From Lewinella sp. IMCC34191 (lineage in GTDB: Bacteria > Bacteroidota > Bacteroidia > Chitinophagales > Saprospiraceae): DNA of 64,000 nucleotides. The notes under the pieces were generated by a model. That model was not told the origin of the DNA and ran no database searches. It worked only from the letters and a program-made list of their open reading frames with translations. The stretch lies in contig NZ_QNQZ01000001.1 in NCBI RefSeq assembly GCF_003390935.1, positions 310,001 through 374,000 on the forward strand, in the 5' to 3' direction. The translations under genes were made by a program, and so were the position numbers. Shown here piece by piece: positions 9,365-17,776 of the stretch. Position 1 is the stretch's first letter. Every line of letters begins with the position of its first letter.

Positions 9365-9459
9365 TTATCTTTAATGAGTCTTAATAAGCGCAAATGTAGG
9401 CATCGCGGTCCGGCCAGACCAAGTCAAAAGCCCTTTATCTTTAATTCGTCTAATTAAAA
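9365..9459 (-). promoter_or_regulatory. Promoter of the uptake operon with a repeated operator-like element
   Basis: On the minus strand the -7 box TACATTTG (CAAATGTA at 9391-9398 on plus) lies 20 bases downstream of TTGG, close to the Bacteroidota -33/-7 arrangement. Two similar AT-rich elements flank it: 9365-9388 (TTATCTTTAATGAGTCTTAA...) and 9435-9459. The second holds a perfect dyad, TTTAATTCGTCTAATTAAA, with 7-base arms and a 5-base spacer. One copy upstream and one downstream of a promoter is a common layout for a repressor. A metal-responsive regulator is inferred, not shown. Confidence 0.5.
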
Positions 9460-9526
9460 TGTCCCCCACCGTAAAAAAGGCGGCATTCGGGTAATTCTGC
9501 AACCCTCCAAGTGTGGCGGCGGTGCT

Positions 9527-9534
9527 TATCTTCC
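9527..9534 (+). promoter_or_regulatory. Candidate -7 box for pyc
   Basis: TATCTTCC, one or two changes from TAnnTTTG, lies 27 bases before the ATG at 9562. It falls inside the longer open frame that begins with GTG at 9511, which supports the downstream ATG as the true start. Confidence 0.45.
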
Positions 9535-9561
9535 CGCACCCCAAACAGCATACCTTATACT

Positions 9562-12500
9562 ATGGCCACCCACAAAAGAAAACGCTTTAAGAAAATCCTC
9601 GTCGCTAACCGTGGTGAGATCGCCATTCGCATCCTCCGCGCCGCCAGCGAATTGCAGATGCGCACGGTGGCCATCTACACTTACGAAGACCGCTACAGCC
9701 TGCACCGGTATAAGGCCGACGAGAGCTACCAGATCGGTCCGGACGACGAGCCGCTGCGTCCCTATATTGATATCAAGGCCATTATTCAGTTGGCCAAGCA
9801 GAAGGGCGTCGATGCCATCCACCCCGGATATGGATTCCTGTCCGAGAACGTCGATTTCGCCCGGGCCTGTCTCGAAGCCGGTATCGAGTTCGTAGGTCCC
9901 TCGCCCGACAGCATGGACCAACTCGGCGATAAGGTAGCCGCCAAGGAGCTTGCCCGTCGGGTCGGCGTACCCCTGATCCAGGACAGCGATAAGGATATCT
10001 CCGACCCGGAGCTCGCCGCCTCGGAGGCCGAGCGCATCGGCTACCCCGTCATCATTAAGGCCGCGGCCGGGGGTGGCGGACGCGGGATGCGCGTGGTCCG
10101 GGACGAAAAGCAGCTCCGCACCGAAGTCGTCGACGCGAGCAGCGAAGCGGAAAAGGCCTTCGGTAACGGTACGATCTTCCTGGAGAAGTTCATCGAGAAC
10201 CCTCGCCACATCGAGGTACAGCTGCTGGGCGACCGCCACGGCAACCTCGTCCACCTCTTCGAGCGCGACTGTTCCGTGCAGCGCCGCTTTCAGAAGGTGG
10301 TGGAAGTCGCTCCGGCGGCGAACCTGTCGCAGGAAACCAAAGACAAGCTCTACGCCTACGCCCTGAAGCTGGGCGAGGCCGTCGGCTACTATTGTGCCGG
10401 TACCGTAGAGTTTTTGGTCGACCAGGACGAGTCCATCTACTTCATCGAGGTGAACCCGCGCATCCAGGTCGAGCACACTATCACGGAGGAGATCACCGGT
10501 ATCGACCTGGTTCGGACGCAGTTCCTCGTCACCATGGGCTACCGGCTGGACCACCCGACGATCTTTATCCAAAGCCAGGAGGATATCCAGGCGAACGGAT
10601 TCGCGGTGCAGTGCCGCGTCACGACGGAGGACCCCGCCAATAATTTCAAGCCCGATTACGGTACCCTGATCGCTTACCGCTCGGCCAGTGGCATGGGCAT
10701 CCGGCTAGATGCCGGTTCCGCCTTCCCCGGAGCGGTTATCTCGCCTTACTTCGATAGCCTGTTGGTGAAGGTGACCAGCTCCGGACGTACCCTGAAGGGG
10801 GCCGCGGAACGCCTGCACCGGGCATTGCGGGAATTCCGGGTGCGGGGGGTAAAGACGAATATCGGCTTCCTCCTCAATCTGCTTGAGGATAAGGACTTTC
10901 AGGAGGGTAAGGCAACGGTTCGCTTCATACCGGATCACCCGGAGCTCATGGAGCTGCCCAATTTCCGCGACCGCGGTACCCGCCTGCTCCGCTACCTGGC
11001 CGACGTTATCGTCAACGATAATCCCGACGTGGGTAAAAAGAAAGAGGTTGGCCGGGACTTTCTCCGCCCCGTTGTTCCCGCCTTCGACCCCTATGCGGAG
11101 ATGCCGAAGGGGAGTCGCGACCGGCTGAAGGAACTCGGCCGCGATGGGTTTGTCGAGTGGCTGCGCAACGAGAAAAAGATCCAGTACACGGATACCACCT
11201 TCCGCGACGCCCACCAGAGTCTGCTCGCCACCCGCATGCGGATGATCGATATGCTCAACGTGAGCCGGAGCTACGCCATGAACCAGCCGGGCGACCTCTT
11301 CAGTATGGAAGTCTGGGGAGGGGCCACCTTCGACGTAGCGCTGCGCTTCCTGATGGAAGACCCGTGGCGGCGACTTCGTAAGCTGCGTACGGCCATTCCC
11401 AATACGATCTTCCAAATGCTGCTGCGGGGCAGCAACGGGGTGGGGTATAAGGCTTACCCCGATAACCTGATTGTCCGGTTCATCGAGGAGGCCGCCCGGG
11501 GTTCCATGCTCTACGACGCCCACGGAAAGGAAAAGGGCTTTGCGGGGGGCATCGACCTCTTCCGCATTTTCGATTCGCTCAACTGGGTGAAGAATATGGA
11601 GGTGTCGATTAAGACCGTGCGGGAGAATACCGACAGTCTGGCCGAAGCCTGTATCTGCTACTCCGGCGACCTGACTAATCCCGGCAACACCAAGTTCAAC
11701 CTCCAGTACTACATCGACCTGGCCAAAAGGCTCGAAAGCGCCGGTGCCCACATCCTGGCCATCAAGGATATGGCCGGCCTGCTGAAGCCACTGGCGGCCC
11801 GGGAGCTGATTACCGCCCTTCGCGAAGAGATCTCCCTGCCTATTCACCTGCACACCCACGATACCAGCGGCATTCAGAGCGCGACCTACCTGGAAGCAGT
11901 GAACGCGGATGTAGATGTTATCGACGTGGCCATCAATAGTTTGTCCGGTCTGACCTCACAGCCGGGTTACAATAGCATTGTCGCCATGATGGAGGGGCAC
12001 CCGCGGGAAAACCCCGTCGATCTGCCCCTGCTCAATCAGTACGCCGACTACTTCGAGCTGGTCCGGAATTACTACTATCCCTTCGAGACTGAATTGCGCG
12101 CCGGAACCGCCACGATCTACGATACCGAGATCCCCGGTGGTCAGTACTCCAACCTGCGGCCGCAGGCGAGAGGGCTCGGACTGGAAGAGGAGTTCGATAC
12201 CATCCGCAAGAACTACGCCGCCGCCAACCGACTGTTCGGCAACCTGGTCAAGGTGACACCGTCCTCCAAGGTCGTCGGCGACATGGCCATGTTCATGACC
12301 AGCAACAACCTCACCGAGGAGGATGTCCGGGAACGCGGTCACAAGCTCGACTTCCCAGACAGCGTAAAGAGCCTGATGCGCGGCGATCTCGGTCAGATCG
12401 AGGGTGGCTTCGATAAGGAGATCCAGAAAATGGTCCTGAAGGGCGAGGAACCCTACACCGACCGCCCCAATGCCCACCTCGAACCGGTCGACTTCGATGC

Positions 12501-13065
12501 CGTGGCCGAGGAGTACCGGACGACTTTCGAGGAAGAACCCACGATCAAGGATCTACTCAGCCAGCAACTCTACCCGAAGGTCTTTGCCGACTTTAAGGAG
12601 TTCCAGCAGGAATACGGGCAGGTGGCTAACCTGCCGACCACCGCTTTCTTCTACGGGCTCAAGCCGAACGAGGAAATCCTCGTACGCCTGAGCGCCGGGA
12701 AGCGGATCGCGGTCAAGTACCTCAATATGACCAACGCCGACGAGCTTGGCAACCGCCTGGTCTTCTTCAGCCTGAACGGTCAGACGCGCAGCATCACGGT
12801 GCGTGACCGCTCGCTGGAAAGCAAGGTGGCCGCCCACGTCAAAGCCGGGGGAACCAACGAGGTGGGAAGCCCGCTGCAGGGAAACCTCAGCCGCATCCTT
12901 GTCAAGGTTGGCGACGAGGTAAAGGCCGGCGACCCGCTCTTCGTGATCGAGGCCATGAAGATGGAATCGACGATCACTAGTCCGGTGGACGGCGAAGTGA
13001 CCCTCATTCCGCTGAAGGAGAAGACACTGGTGGAGGCCAATGACCTGATCGTACGGGTAGGTTGA
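9562..13065 (+). CDS. pyc: Pyruvate carboxylase
   Basis: A 1167-residue, single-chain biotin enzyme that carboxylates pyruvate to oxaloacetate to refill the TCA cycle. Order of domains: biotin carboxylase with ATP-grasp (KRFKKILVANRGEIA at the N-terminus, GGGGRGMR near 170, EVNPRIQVEHT near 297), the HMGL-like carboxyltransferase starting at YTDTTFRDAHQS near 541, and the C-terminal biotinyl domain with the biotin-accepting Lys in EAMKMES near 1130. Length and domain order match a full alpha-4 type enzyme. An in-frame GTG at 9511 would add 17 residues that match nothing. No partner gene is adjacent. Confidence 0.97.
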   Translation: MATHKRKRFKKILVANRGEIAIRILRAASELQMRTVAIYTYEDRYSLHRYKADESYQIGPDDEPLRPYIDIKAIIQLAKQKGVDAIHPGYGFLSENVDFARACLEAGIEFVGPSPDSMDQLGDKVAAKELARRVGVPLIQDSDKDISDPELAASEAERIGYPVIIKAAAGGGGRGMRVVRDEKQLRTEVVDASSEAEKAFGNGTIFLEKFIENPRHIEVQLLGDRHGNLVHLFERDCSVQRRFQKVVEVAPAANLSQETKDKLYAYALKLGEAVGYYCAGTVEFLVDQDESIYFIEVNPRIQVEHTITEEITGIDLVRTQFLVTMGYRLDHPTIFIQSQEDIQANGFAVQCRVTTEDPANNFKPDYGTLIAYRSASGMGIRLDAGSAFPGAVISPYFDSLLVKVTSSGRTLKGAAERLHRALREFRVRGVKTNIGFLLNLLEDKDFQEGKATVRFIPDHPELMELPNFRDRGTRLLRYLADVIVNDNPDVGKKKEVGRDFLRPVVPAFDPYAEMPKGSRDRLKELGRDGFVEWLRNEKKIQYTDTTFRDAHQSLLATRMRMIDMLNVSRSYAMNQPGDLFSMEVWGGATFDVALRFLMEDPWRRLRKLRTAIPNTIFQMLLRGSNGVGYKAYPDNLIVRFIEEAARGSMLYDAHGKEKGFAGGIDLFRIFDSLNWVKNMEVSIKTVRENTDSLAEACICYSGDLTNPGNTKFNLQYYIDLAKRLESAGAHILAIKDMAGLLKPLAARELITALREEISLPIHLHTHDTSGIQSATYLEAVNADVDVIDVAINSLSGLTSQPGYNSIVAMMEGHPRENPVDLPLLNQYADYFELVRNYYYPFETELRAGTATIYDTEIPGGQYSNLRPQARGLGLEEEFDTIRKNYAAANRLFGNLVKVTPSSKVVGDMAMFMTSNNLTEEDVRERGHKLDFPDSVKSLMRGDLGQIEGGFDKEIQKMVLKGEEPYTDRPNAHLEPVDFDAVAEEYRTTFEEEPTIKDLLSQQLYPKVFADFKEFQQEYGQVANLPTTAFFYGLKPNEEILVRLSAGKRIAVKYLNMTNADELGNRLVFFSLNGQTRSITVRDRSLESKVAAHVKAGGTNEVGSPLQGNLSRILVKVGDEVKAGDPLFVIEAMKMESTITSPVDGEVTLIPLKEKTLVEANDLIVRVG

Positions 13066-13158
13066 TGATCGTCGGTACGGTGCCCGAGGGTTGATTCCCC
13101 GCCGGGGGCTTATCCGGGAGCACTAAACTAAATAGTTGATCGGCCGTCTCTGTACTAG

Positions 13159-13851
13159 ATGTTTGGCACAATGATCAAGACCGCCGCCCTTCTGCTGCTC
13201 TCCGTGGCAGCGGCTGCCTGCATGGAAAGCGGTGATCCTCCCGATTCCAAACCGTTCCGCTTTCGGTGGAACGAGGCGGCGGAAGTGCCGCCCGAGAGCG
13301 ACCGGTCCTTTCTGCCCTACGACCACGTAGGTTTGATCGTGCCGGACATGGCCGTGGCCCGGATCGAAAACCTCTACGGGAGCGATGCCCTGGAAAGCCG
13401 TGACCGCCTCGACGGGGACGAGGCCGTCCCGGGCTATGTACTCTTTCCCGGCACCTACGATGAATTAGCGATACAGCTGGGGGAAGACAAGCAACCCAAT
13501 AGCGTCAGCTTCCGCCATCCACGCACCCGCTGGCACCACGCCGCGACTGGGTTGTCGGTCGGGACCGAACTCCACGAACTCAGGGAAATGAACGGCGAGC
13601 CGTTCTCCTTTACCGGTTTCGGTTGGGATCGAGGTGGCACGATCACCGATTGGAACGGCGGTGTGCTGAAAGATATTCAGGTACGTCTGACCTACGCCCC
13701 CGAGCGCATCGTGGGCGGTGGTCTGCCGGACACGCTCCTGGGCGAACGGCTATTGTCCAGCGACAGCAGCTCCGTTCAGGGGCTGGGCCTCACCGTCCGG
13801 GAGATTACCGTACCGCTGCGAAACCCGGCGGACAGTTCCGCTACGGAATAG
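13159..13851 (+). CDS. Putative lipoprotein of unknown function
   Basis: A 230-residue protein I do not recognise. The N-terminus is a lipoprotein-type signal (IKTAALLLLSVAAAAC) with a likely lipid Cys at about residue 21. The body has no motif I can name; it begins with an acidic, charged stretch and is rich in short beta-like segments. ATG at 13159 or, four residues later, ATG at 13171 could be the start; the latter gives a more compact signal peptide. It stands alone between pyc and sucC and ends at a strong hairpin shared with sucC. Confidence 0.65.
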   Translation: MFGTMIKTAALLLLSVAAAACMESGDPPDSKPFRFRWNEAAEVPPESDRSFLPYDHVGLIVPDMAVARIENLYGSDALESRDRLDGDEAVPGYVLFPGTYDELAIQLGEDKQPNSVSFRHPRTRWHHAATGLSVGTELHELREMNGEPFSFTGFGWDRGGTITDWNGGVLKDIQVRLTYAPERIVGGGLPDTLLGERLLSSDSSSVQGLGLTVREITVPLRNPADSSATE

Positions 13852-13853
13852 AA

Positions 13854-13885
13854 AAGGGGTCGCCGCCGGCCGGCGACGACCCCTT
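13854..13885. terminator. Bidirectional hairpin between convergent genes
   Basis: The arm AAGGGGTCGCCGCCGG is followed directly by CCGGCGACGACCCCTT, an inverted repeat of 16 bases per arm with one mismatch. It starts 2 bases after the lipoprotein stop and lies 27 bases beyond the sucC stop, so it can serve both strands. There is an A run on one side but no long U tract. Confidence 0.7.
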
Positions 13886-13912
13886 CGGTCTTAATCGAGG
13901 AACGGGAGACGA

Positions 13913-15115
13913 TTACGACAGTACCGTCTTCACCTCATTAGCCGCATCCTCCAGCGAAATCGCCGAACGCACGTTCAGCCCGGAGTTGTCGATCAATTCC
14001 TTGGCGATGTCGGCGTTGGTGCCCTGAAGGCGGACGATGATCGGCACGTTGATGTCGCCGATGTTCTTGTAGGCGTCTACTACTCCCTGGGCGACGCGGT
14101 CACAGCGCACGATACCCCCGAAGATGTTGATCAGGATAGCCTGTACGCGGTCGTCGCGCAGGATAATGCGGAAAGCCTGCTCTACGCGGGCGGCGTCGGC
14201 CGTACCCCCTACGTCGAGGAAGTTAGCGGGCTCACCGCCGGAAAGCTTGATGATGTCCATGGTAGCCATGGCCAGTCCGGCACCGTTAACCATACAGCCT
14301 ACGTTACCGTCCAGGTTGACGAAATTGAGGCCGTAGCTCTTGGCTTCGACTTCGGTGGCGTCCTCCTCGGTCTCGTCGCGCATCTCGGCGATGTCCTTGT
14401 GCCGGTAGAGGGCATTGTCGTCGACGGCGAATTTGCAGTCCACGGCTACGATCCGGTCGTCGCCGGTGTGCAGACAGGGGTTGATCTCGATCAGGCTGGC
14501 GTCGGCGCTCACGTAGGCCTGGTACAGCTTGCTGATGAACTTGGTCATGTTCTTGAAGGCCAGGCCTTCCAGTCCGAGGTTAAAGGCCACTTCGCGGGCG
14601 CTGAATCCCTGCATGCCCAGTTCCGGGTCGATGTAGGTCTTATGTACCAGTTCGGGGGTTTCCTCGGCGACCTGCTCGATGTCCATACCACCCTGCGTGG
14701 AGTGAATGATCACGTTTTGCTTGCGCTCGCGGTCCATCAGGATGGACACGTAGTATTCCTTGTTGGCGTCGAAGTCGGGGGCGTAAGCGTCTTCGGCTAC
14801 GAGGATCTTATTCACCTTCTTTCCTTCGCCTTCCATACCGCCGGGGGTCTGCGGCGTCTTGAGCTGCATGCCCAGGATATTGCTGATGTGCTCCTTGGCT
14901 TCGTCGCGATTCTTGGCCAGCTTGACGCCGCCGCCCTTACCGCGTCCACCGGCGTGGATCTGGGCTTTGACTACGGCGAATGGGCTGCCGGTTTCCTTGG
15001 CGAGCTGGTCGTATTTGGTCATGGCCTCGTCCACCGTGTCGGCCGCGTAGCCGTTCTGGATGGGTACGCCGTGCTTGCTGAGGATGGACTTGCCCTGATA
15101 TTCGTGGAGGTTCAT
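13913..15115 (-). CDS. sucC: Succinyl-CoA synthetase (ADP-forming) beta subunit
   Basis: A 400-residue ATP-grasp subunit of succinate-CoA ligase, the TCA-cycle step that makes ATP or GTP from succinyl-CoA. The start MNLHEYQGKSILSKHG and the segments AQIHAGGRGKGGGVKLAK and NIFGGIVRCDRVA are hallmarks, the last near the nucleotide site. ATG at 15115 gives the conserved N-terminus; the frame extends 32 codons further upstream through a copy of the dispersed 15-mer, but those residues match nothing. The alpha subunit sucD is not in the window. Confidence 0.96.
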   Translation of the reverse strand: MNLHEYQGKSILSKHGVPIQNGYAADTVDEAMTKYDQLAKETGSPFAVVKAQIHAGGRGKGGGVKLAKNRDEAKEHISNILGMQLKTPQTPGGMEGEGKKVNKILVAEDAYAPDFDANKEYYVSILMDRERKQNVIIHSTQGGMDIEQVAEETPELVHKTYIDPELGMQGFSAREVAFNLGLEGLAFKNMTKFISKLYQAYVSADASLIEINPCLHTGDDRIVAVDCKFAVDDNALYRHKDIAEMRDETEEDATEVEAKSYGLNFVNLDGNVGCMVNGAGLAMATMDIIKLSGGEPANFLDVGGTADAARVEQAFRIILRDDRVQAILINIFGGIVRCDRVAQGVVDAYKNIGDINVPIIVRLQGTNADIAKELIDNSGLNVRSAISLEDAANEVKTVLS

Positions 15116-15176
15116 TTTGCTATATTTTGCTGGGTCGTGAAGGTAGGAAAAAGTTGCTGGAGGGCGGGGACATTGG

Positions 15177-15191
15177 GCGGCGGAGCGCAGG
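15177..15191 (-). repeat. Dispersed 15-mer, exact copy
   Basis: Exact copy on the minus strand, between the sucC start and the membrane-protein stop, about 60 bases upstream of sucC. Confidence 0.8.
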
Positions 15192-15211
15192 AAGAAAGCT
15201 GCCCCGGACAA

Positions 15212-17476
15212 TTAGTCCTCGCCAGGACGAGTATCAATCACGTAATTATTGAGACGCCGTACCCCATTGGTGTCCAAAAGCACCGGAGTATCCCACCTCC
15301 GCAGCAATAATTCATCGACGTAATAGGGGAAAGCATACTCCCCGATGACGCGAAGCCAGGTCGTACCCGGCGGTGCCCGGAAGGTGAAGTCGGCCCGCAA
15401 CCAGCCATTTTGGGTATTCGGGCTGTCGTTGATCCAACGGCGCTGCTCGCTGATCCACTCGTCCTCGTCGTTCATAAAGTTGACGTAGAAGATCGGTCCG
15501 CCGAAGTAGCGTCGGTCGACGTAATTCCATAAACTCAGCTCGAGCGTGTCCGAACGCAGGGTCGTGTCCAAAGGAATTTCCGCCAGGATCTCCCACTGCG
15601 GGGTAGCCCTTTGACTGCCATTCCCGACGAAGGCAAAATCGTCCGACGTCTCCATCGGTACGTGAACGTAGGTTTCGGGCCTAGCCAATTCTCCCTCCAG
15701 CAGTGCGGCTTGTACGCTGTCCGTCCGTTGGCGGATGTCGTTCGGATAGAGGCTCCGCAGTTCGATATACTGGTTTTGGTAGAGTAGGGTCCCGTTCTGG
15801 CGTAAGCCTTCCTCGCCGGCGAGCAGTGGGTTATTGCGATCGGTAAGGAGCAGAATGGCACGGTCATCCGGAAGTTGATCCAGTAATTCCCGGTCCACCA
15901 GCGGGTCGGAGATCAGCTGCAGGCTGGCCAGGGTCTGTTGGACGGAAATGCGGGTGAGCTTACCATTGAGGAGCGGGATGCCCGTGACGAGGGATAGTTT
16001 ATACCCGTCGTAGTTGCTCCGCCACTTACCGTTCCGGAATAGCTTGTCGGACCAGCCCTGCTCGCTGGGCAGTAAATACAGACTGGAGTAGGTTGCCGTA
16101 TCCAGCGCGAGCGACTCGGCCAGGGTGCGGGAGCCGGCCAGGTCATGCGGACTGAAGGCATTGTGGTGGACGTGGTCGTACAGTCGGACGTAGGTGAACT
16201 GATTGGCTTCTACGGCCCAGACGCCGAGGGCGACTACGAGTAGCGCGGCACCCAGCGGGCGCTTTGGTATCCTACGCGCCAGACGATACAAGCCGTATGC
16301 GGTGACGATCGACAGCGTGTAATAAGCCGGCCAGGTGAACCGGGCGGGGGAGCGGAATTGCAGGACCAATTTGAGATTGTCGTAGGTCCAGTCCGGGAAG
16401 TAGCTGAAGGGCAGGCCGAAGGCGTAGATTAGCACGCCTGCCGCTCCCAGCACCAGAACAGCCAATCGACGGTCCAGCCGGGTAAACAGCCCGCCGCGCC
16501 GGAGCATCCAAAACAATAATGCCGGAAGGGCAACGGCGAAAAGGATCGGAATCAGGCCGAGGTAGGCGGCCTGTTCTCCACCGGGCGCGGATAACTTCGG
16601 GAACAGGTCACGCATGGGCCCGTACGTAAACAGCCCGGGCGAAGTCAGTAAGCCGCCCCAAGTAGTCACGTTCGTGAAGTACCCGTGGGGAATCATGACC
16701 CGGTCGTCTACGTGGTCCAGGTAGTTAATGACGGCGTAGATCACGACGGCGCTACCCAGGGTTACCAGGACCCATTGCCGAGTAGCGTTCCAGGAGTAGG
16801 CCTCGTGGCCGGTCAGGCGCACGATCGAAGCGGCAGCCGCAACGACCAGCATGAAGGCAGCCCCGATCGCAAAGAGGTAGGGATTGTTAAGACCTAGCAA
16901 CACGATGACCAGGCCTACGCCCAGCGAGGCCGGCCAGTATCGCCGCCGGTTGCTGGCCACCAGCTGATAATAGATTATGAGGGGGATCAGAAAAGTATAG
17001 CCGAGCGAGTATTGCCCCCCGAGCTGGCGAGCGATCTGGGGGGACATCATCGCGATCAGGATACCGAAGAGTATTGCCGCCGCGACGGGTAGCCGCAGGT
17101 GACGCAGGATCAAAAAGAGGATCAATACCGATAGCACATTACTCCAGTGGATAAGGGAATTCGACACCCCGACGGCGTAACTCCCGATATCTGGTACCAG
17201 CGGCCGCAGGGCAGCCAGCGCCACCGTAACTACCGCCTGCGCGTCCGTCAGGAAGATGCTTTCTACGTAGGGGTAGTACTGGTTCGTAAGTTCAGTACCC
17301 TCGCCGTAGGTAGCATGGTACTGCATGTTGTAGTGGATCGTAAGGCCGTCACCACCGAAGGTGGGCGTCACGCTATTCGGTTCCCAGAGGTAGCGATCGT
17401 AGTAAAAGGTGAAGACGGCCGTCGCAATGGCCAGACAGAGAAGCAGATAAACGGCACGGCGGAGGCGAGCGAACAT
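15212..17476 (-). CDS. Large multi-pass membrane protein, GT-C-like, function unknown
   Basis: A 754-residue membrane protein that I cannot assign to a named family with certainty. An N-terminal membrane segment (about residues 7-25) is followed by a loop with GGDGLTIHYN, then about ten further hydrophobic segments up to residue 420, and a soluble C-terminal domain of about 300 residues. That layout (acidic first loop, many helices, periplasmic tail) resembles GT-C glycosyltransferases and YfhO-type proteins. A -7-like box, TAAAGGTA on plus at 17503-17510, lies 27 bases upstream. It is followed by sucC after 96 bases. A role in envelope glycan assembly is only inference. Confidence 0.7.
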   Translation of the reverse strand: MFARLRRAVYLLLCLAIATAVFTFYYDRYLWEPNSVTPTFGGDGLTIHYNMQYHATYGEGTELTNQYYPYVESIFLTDAQAVVTVALAALRPLVPDIGSYAVGVSNSLIHWSNVLSVLILFLILRHLRLPVAAAILFGILIAMMSPQIARQLGGQYSLGYTFLIPLIIYYQLVASNRRRYWPASLGVGLVIVLLGLNNPYLFAIGAAFMLVVAAAASIVRLTGHEAYSWNATRQWVLVTLGSAVVIYAVINYLDHVDDRVMIPHGYFTNVTTWGGLLTSPGLFTYGPMRDLFPKLSAPGGEQAAYLGLIPILFAVALPALLFWMLRRGGLFTRLDRRLAVLVLGAAGVLIYAFGLPFSYFPDWTYDNLKLVLQFRSPARFTWPAYYTLSIVTAYGLYRLARRIPKRPLGAALLVVALGVWAVEANQFTYVRLYDHVHHNAFSPHDLAGSRTLAESLALDTATYSSLYLLPSEQGWSDKLFRNGKWRSNYDGYKLSLVTGIPLLNGKLTRISVQQTLASLQLISDPLVDRELLDQLPDDRAILLLTDRNNPLLAGEEGLRQNGTLLYQNQYIELRSLYPNDIRQRTDSVQAALLEGELARPETYVHVPMETSDDFAFVGNGSQRATPQWEILAEIPLDTTLRSDTLELSLWNYVDRRYFGGPIFYVNFMNDEDEWISEQRRWINDSPNTQNGWLRADFTFRAPPGTTWLRVIGEYAFPYYVDELLLRRWDTPVLLDTNGVRRLNNYVIDTRPGED

Positions 17477-17776
17477 GTAGGGGCGGTGGGGGAAATAGGC
17501 GATAAAGGTAAGCTGCGCACGGGAGCAAGCATCAAGCGCGCAGATTCTTTATTTGGCAAAGGGCTTCAATGATAATACTATTTTAGTAACCTGAACCGAC
17601 GAGTAATGGTGCATCTCTTCGGGCCGGCGCTTGCCCCGTAGGTAATCGACGAAGCCGGGTATCGGACGGTTTTGCTAGGGGATTTGAATTGATGACAAGT
17701 CCCGTTGAACTTTTCGTACGTACGGCTGGCTTTCCCCTTGGTGATCTGGTTTTTACCTGCGCTCCGCCGCAAATAA
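17477..17776. other. Intergenic region upstream of the membrane protein gene
   Basis: It holds a candidate minus-strand promoter box (TAAAGGTA on plus, 17503-17510) for the 15212-17476 gene and one exact copy of the dispersed 15-mer at 17756-17770, seven bases from the photolyase stop. A 64-codon minus-strand frame at 17578-17772 starts inside that repeat and looks spurious. Nothing else stands out. Confidence 0.6.
17756..17770 (+). repeat. Dispersed 15-mer, exact copy
   Basis: Exact copy in non-coding DNA, 7 bases beyond the photolyase stop. Followed on the minus strand by GTAAAAACC. Confidence 0.8.

Noticed and set aside
10705-11859. 384-codon frame antisense to pyc
   Set aside because: Long antisense frames are common in GC-rich coding DNA; the sense strand is a well-conserved enzyme.
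17578-17772. 64-codon minus-strand frame
   Set aside because: It starts inside a copy of the dispersed 15-mer, has no clear ribosome site and shows no protein-like pattern.
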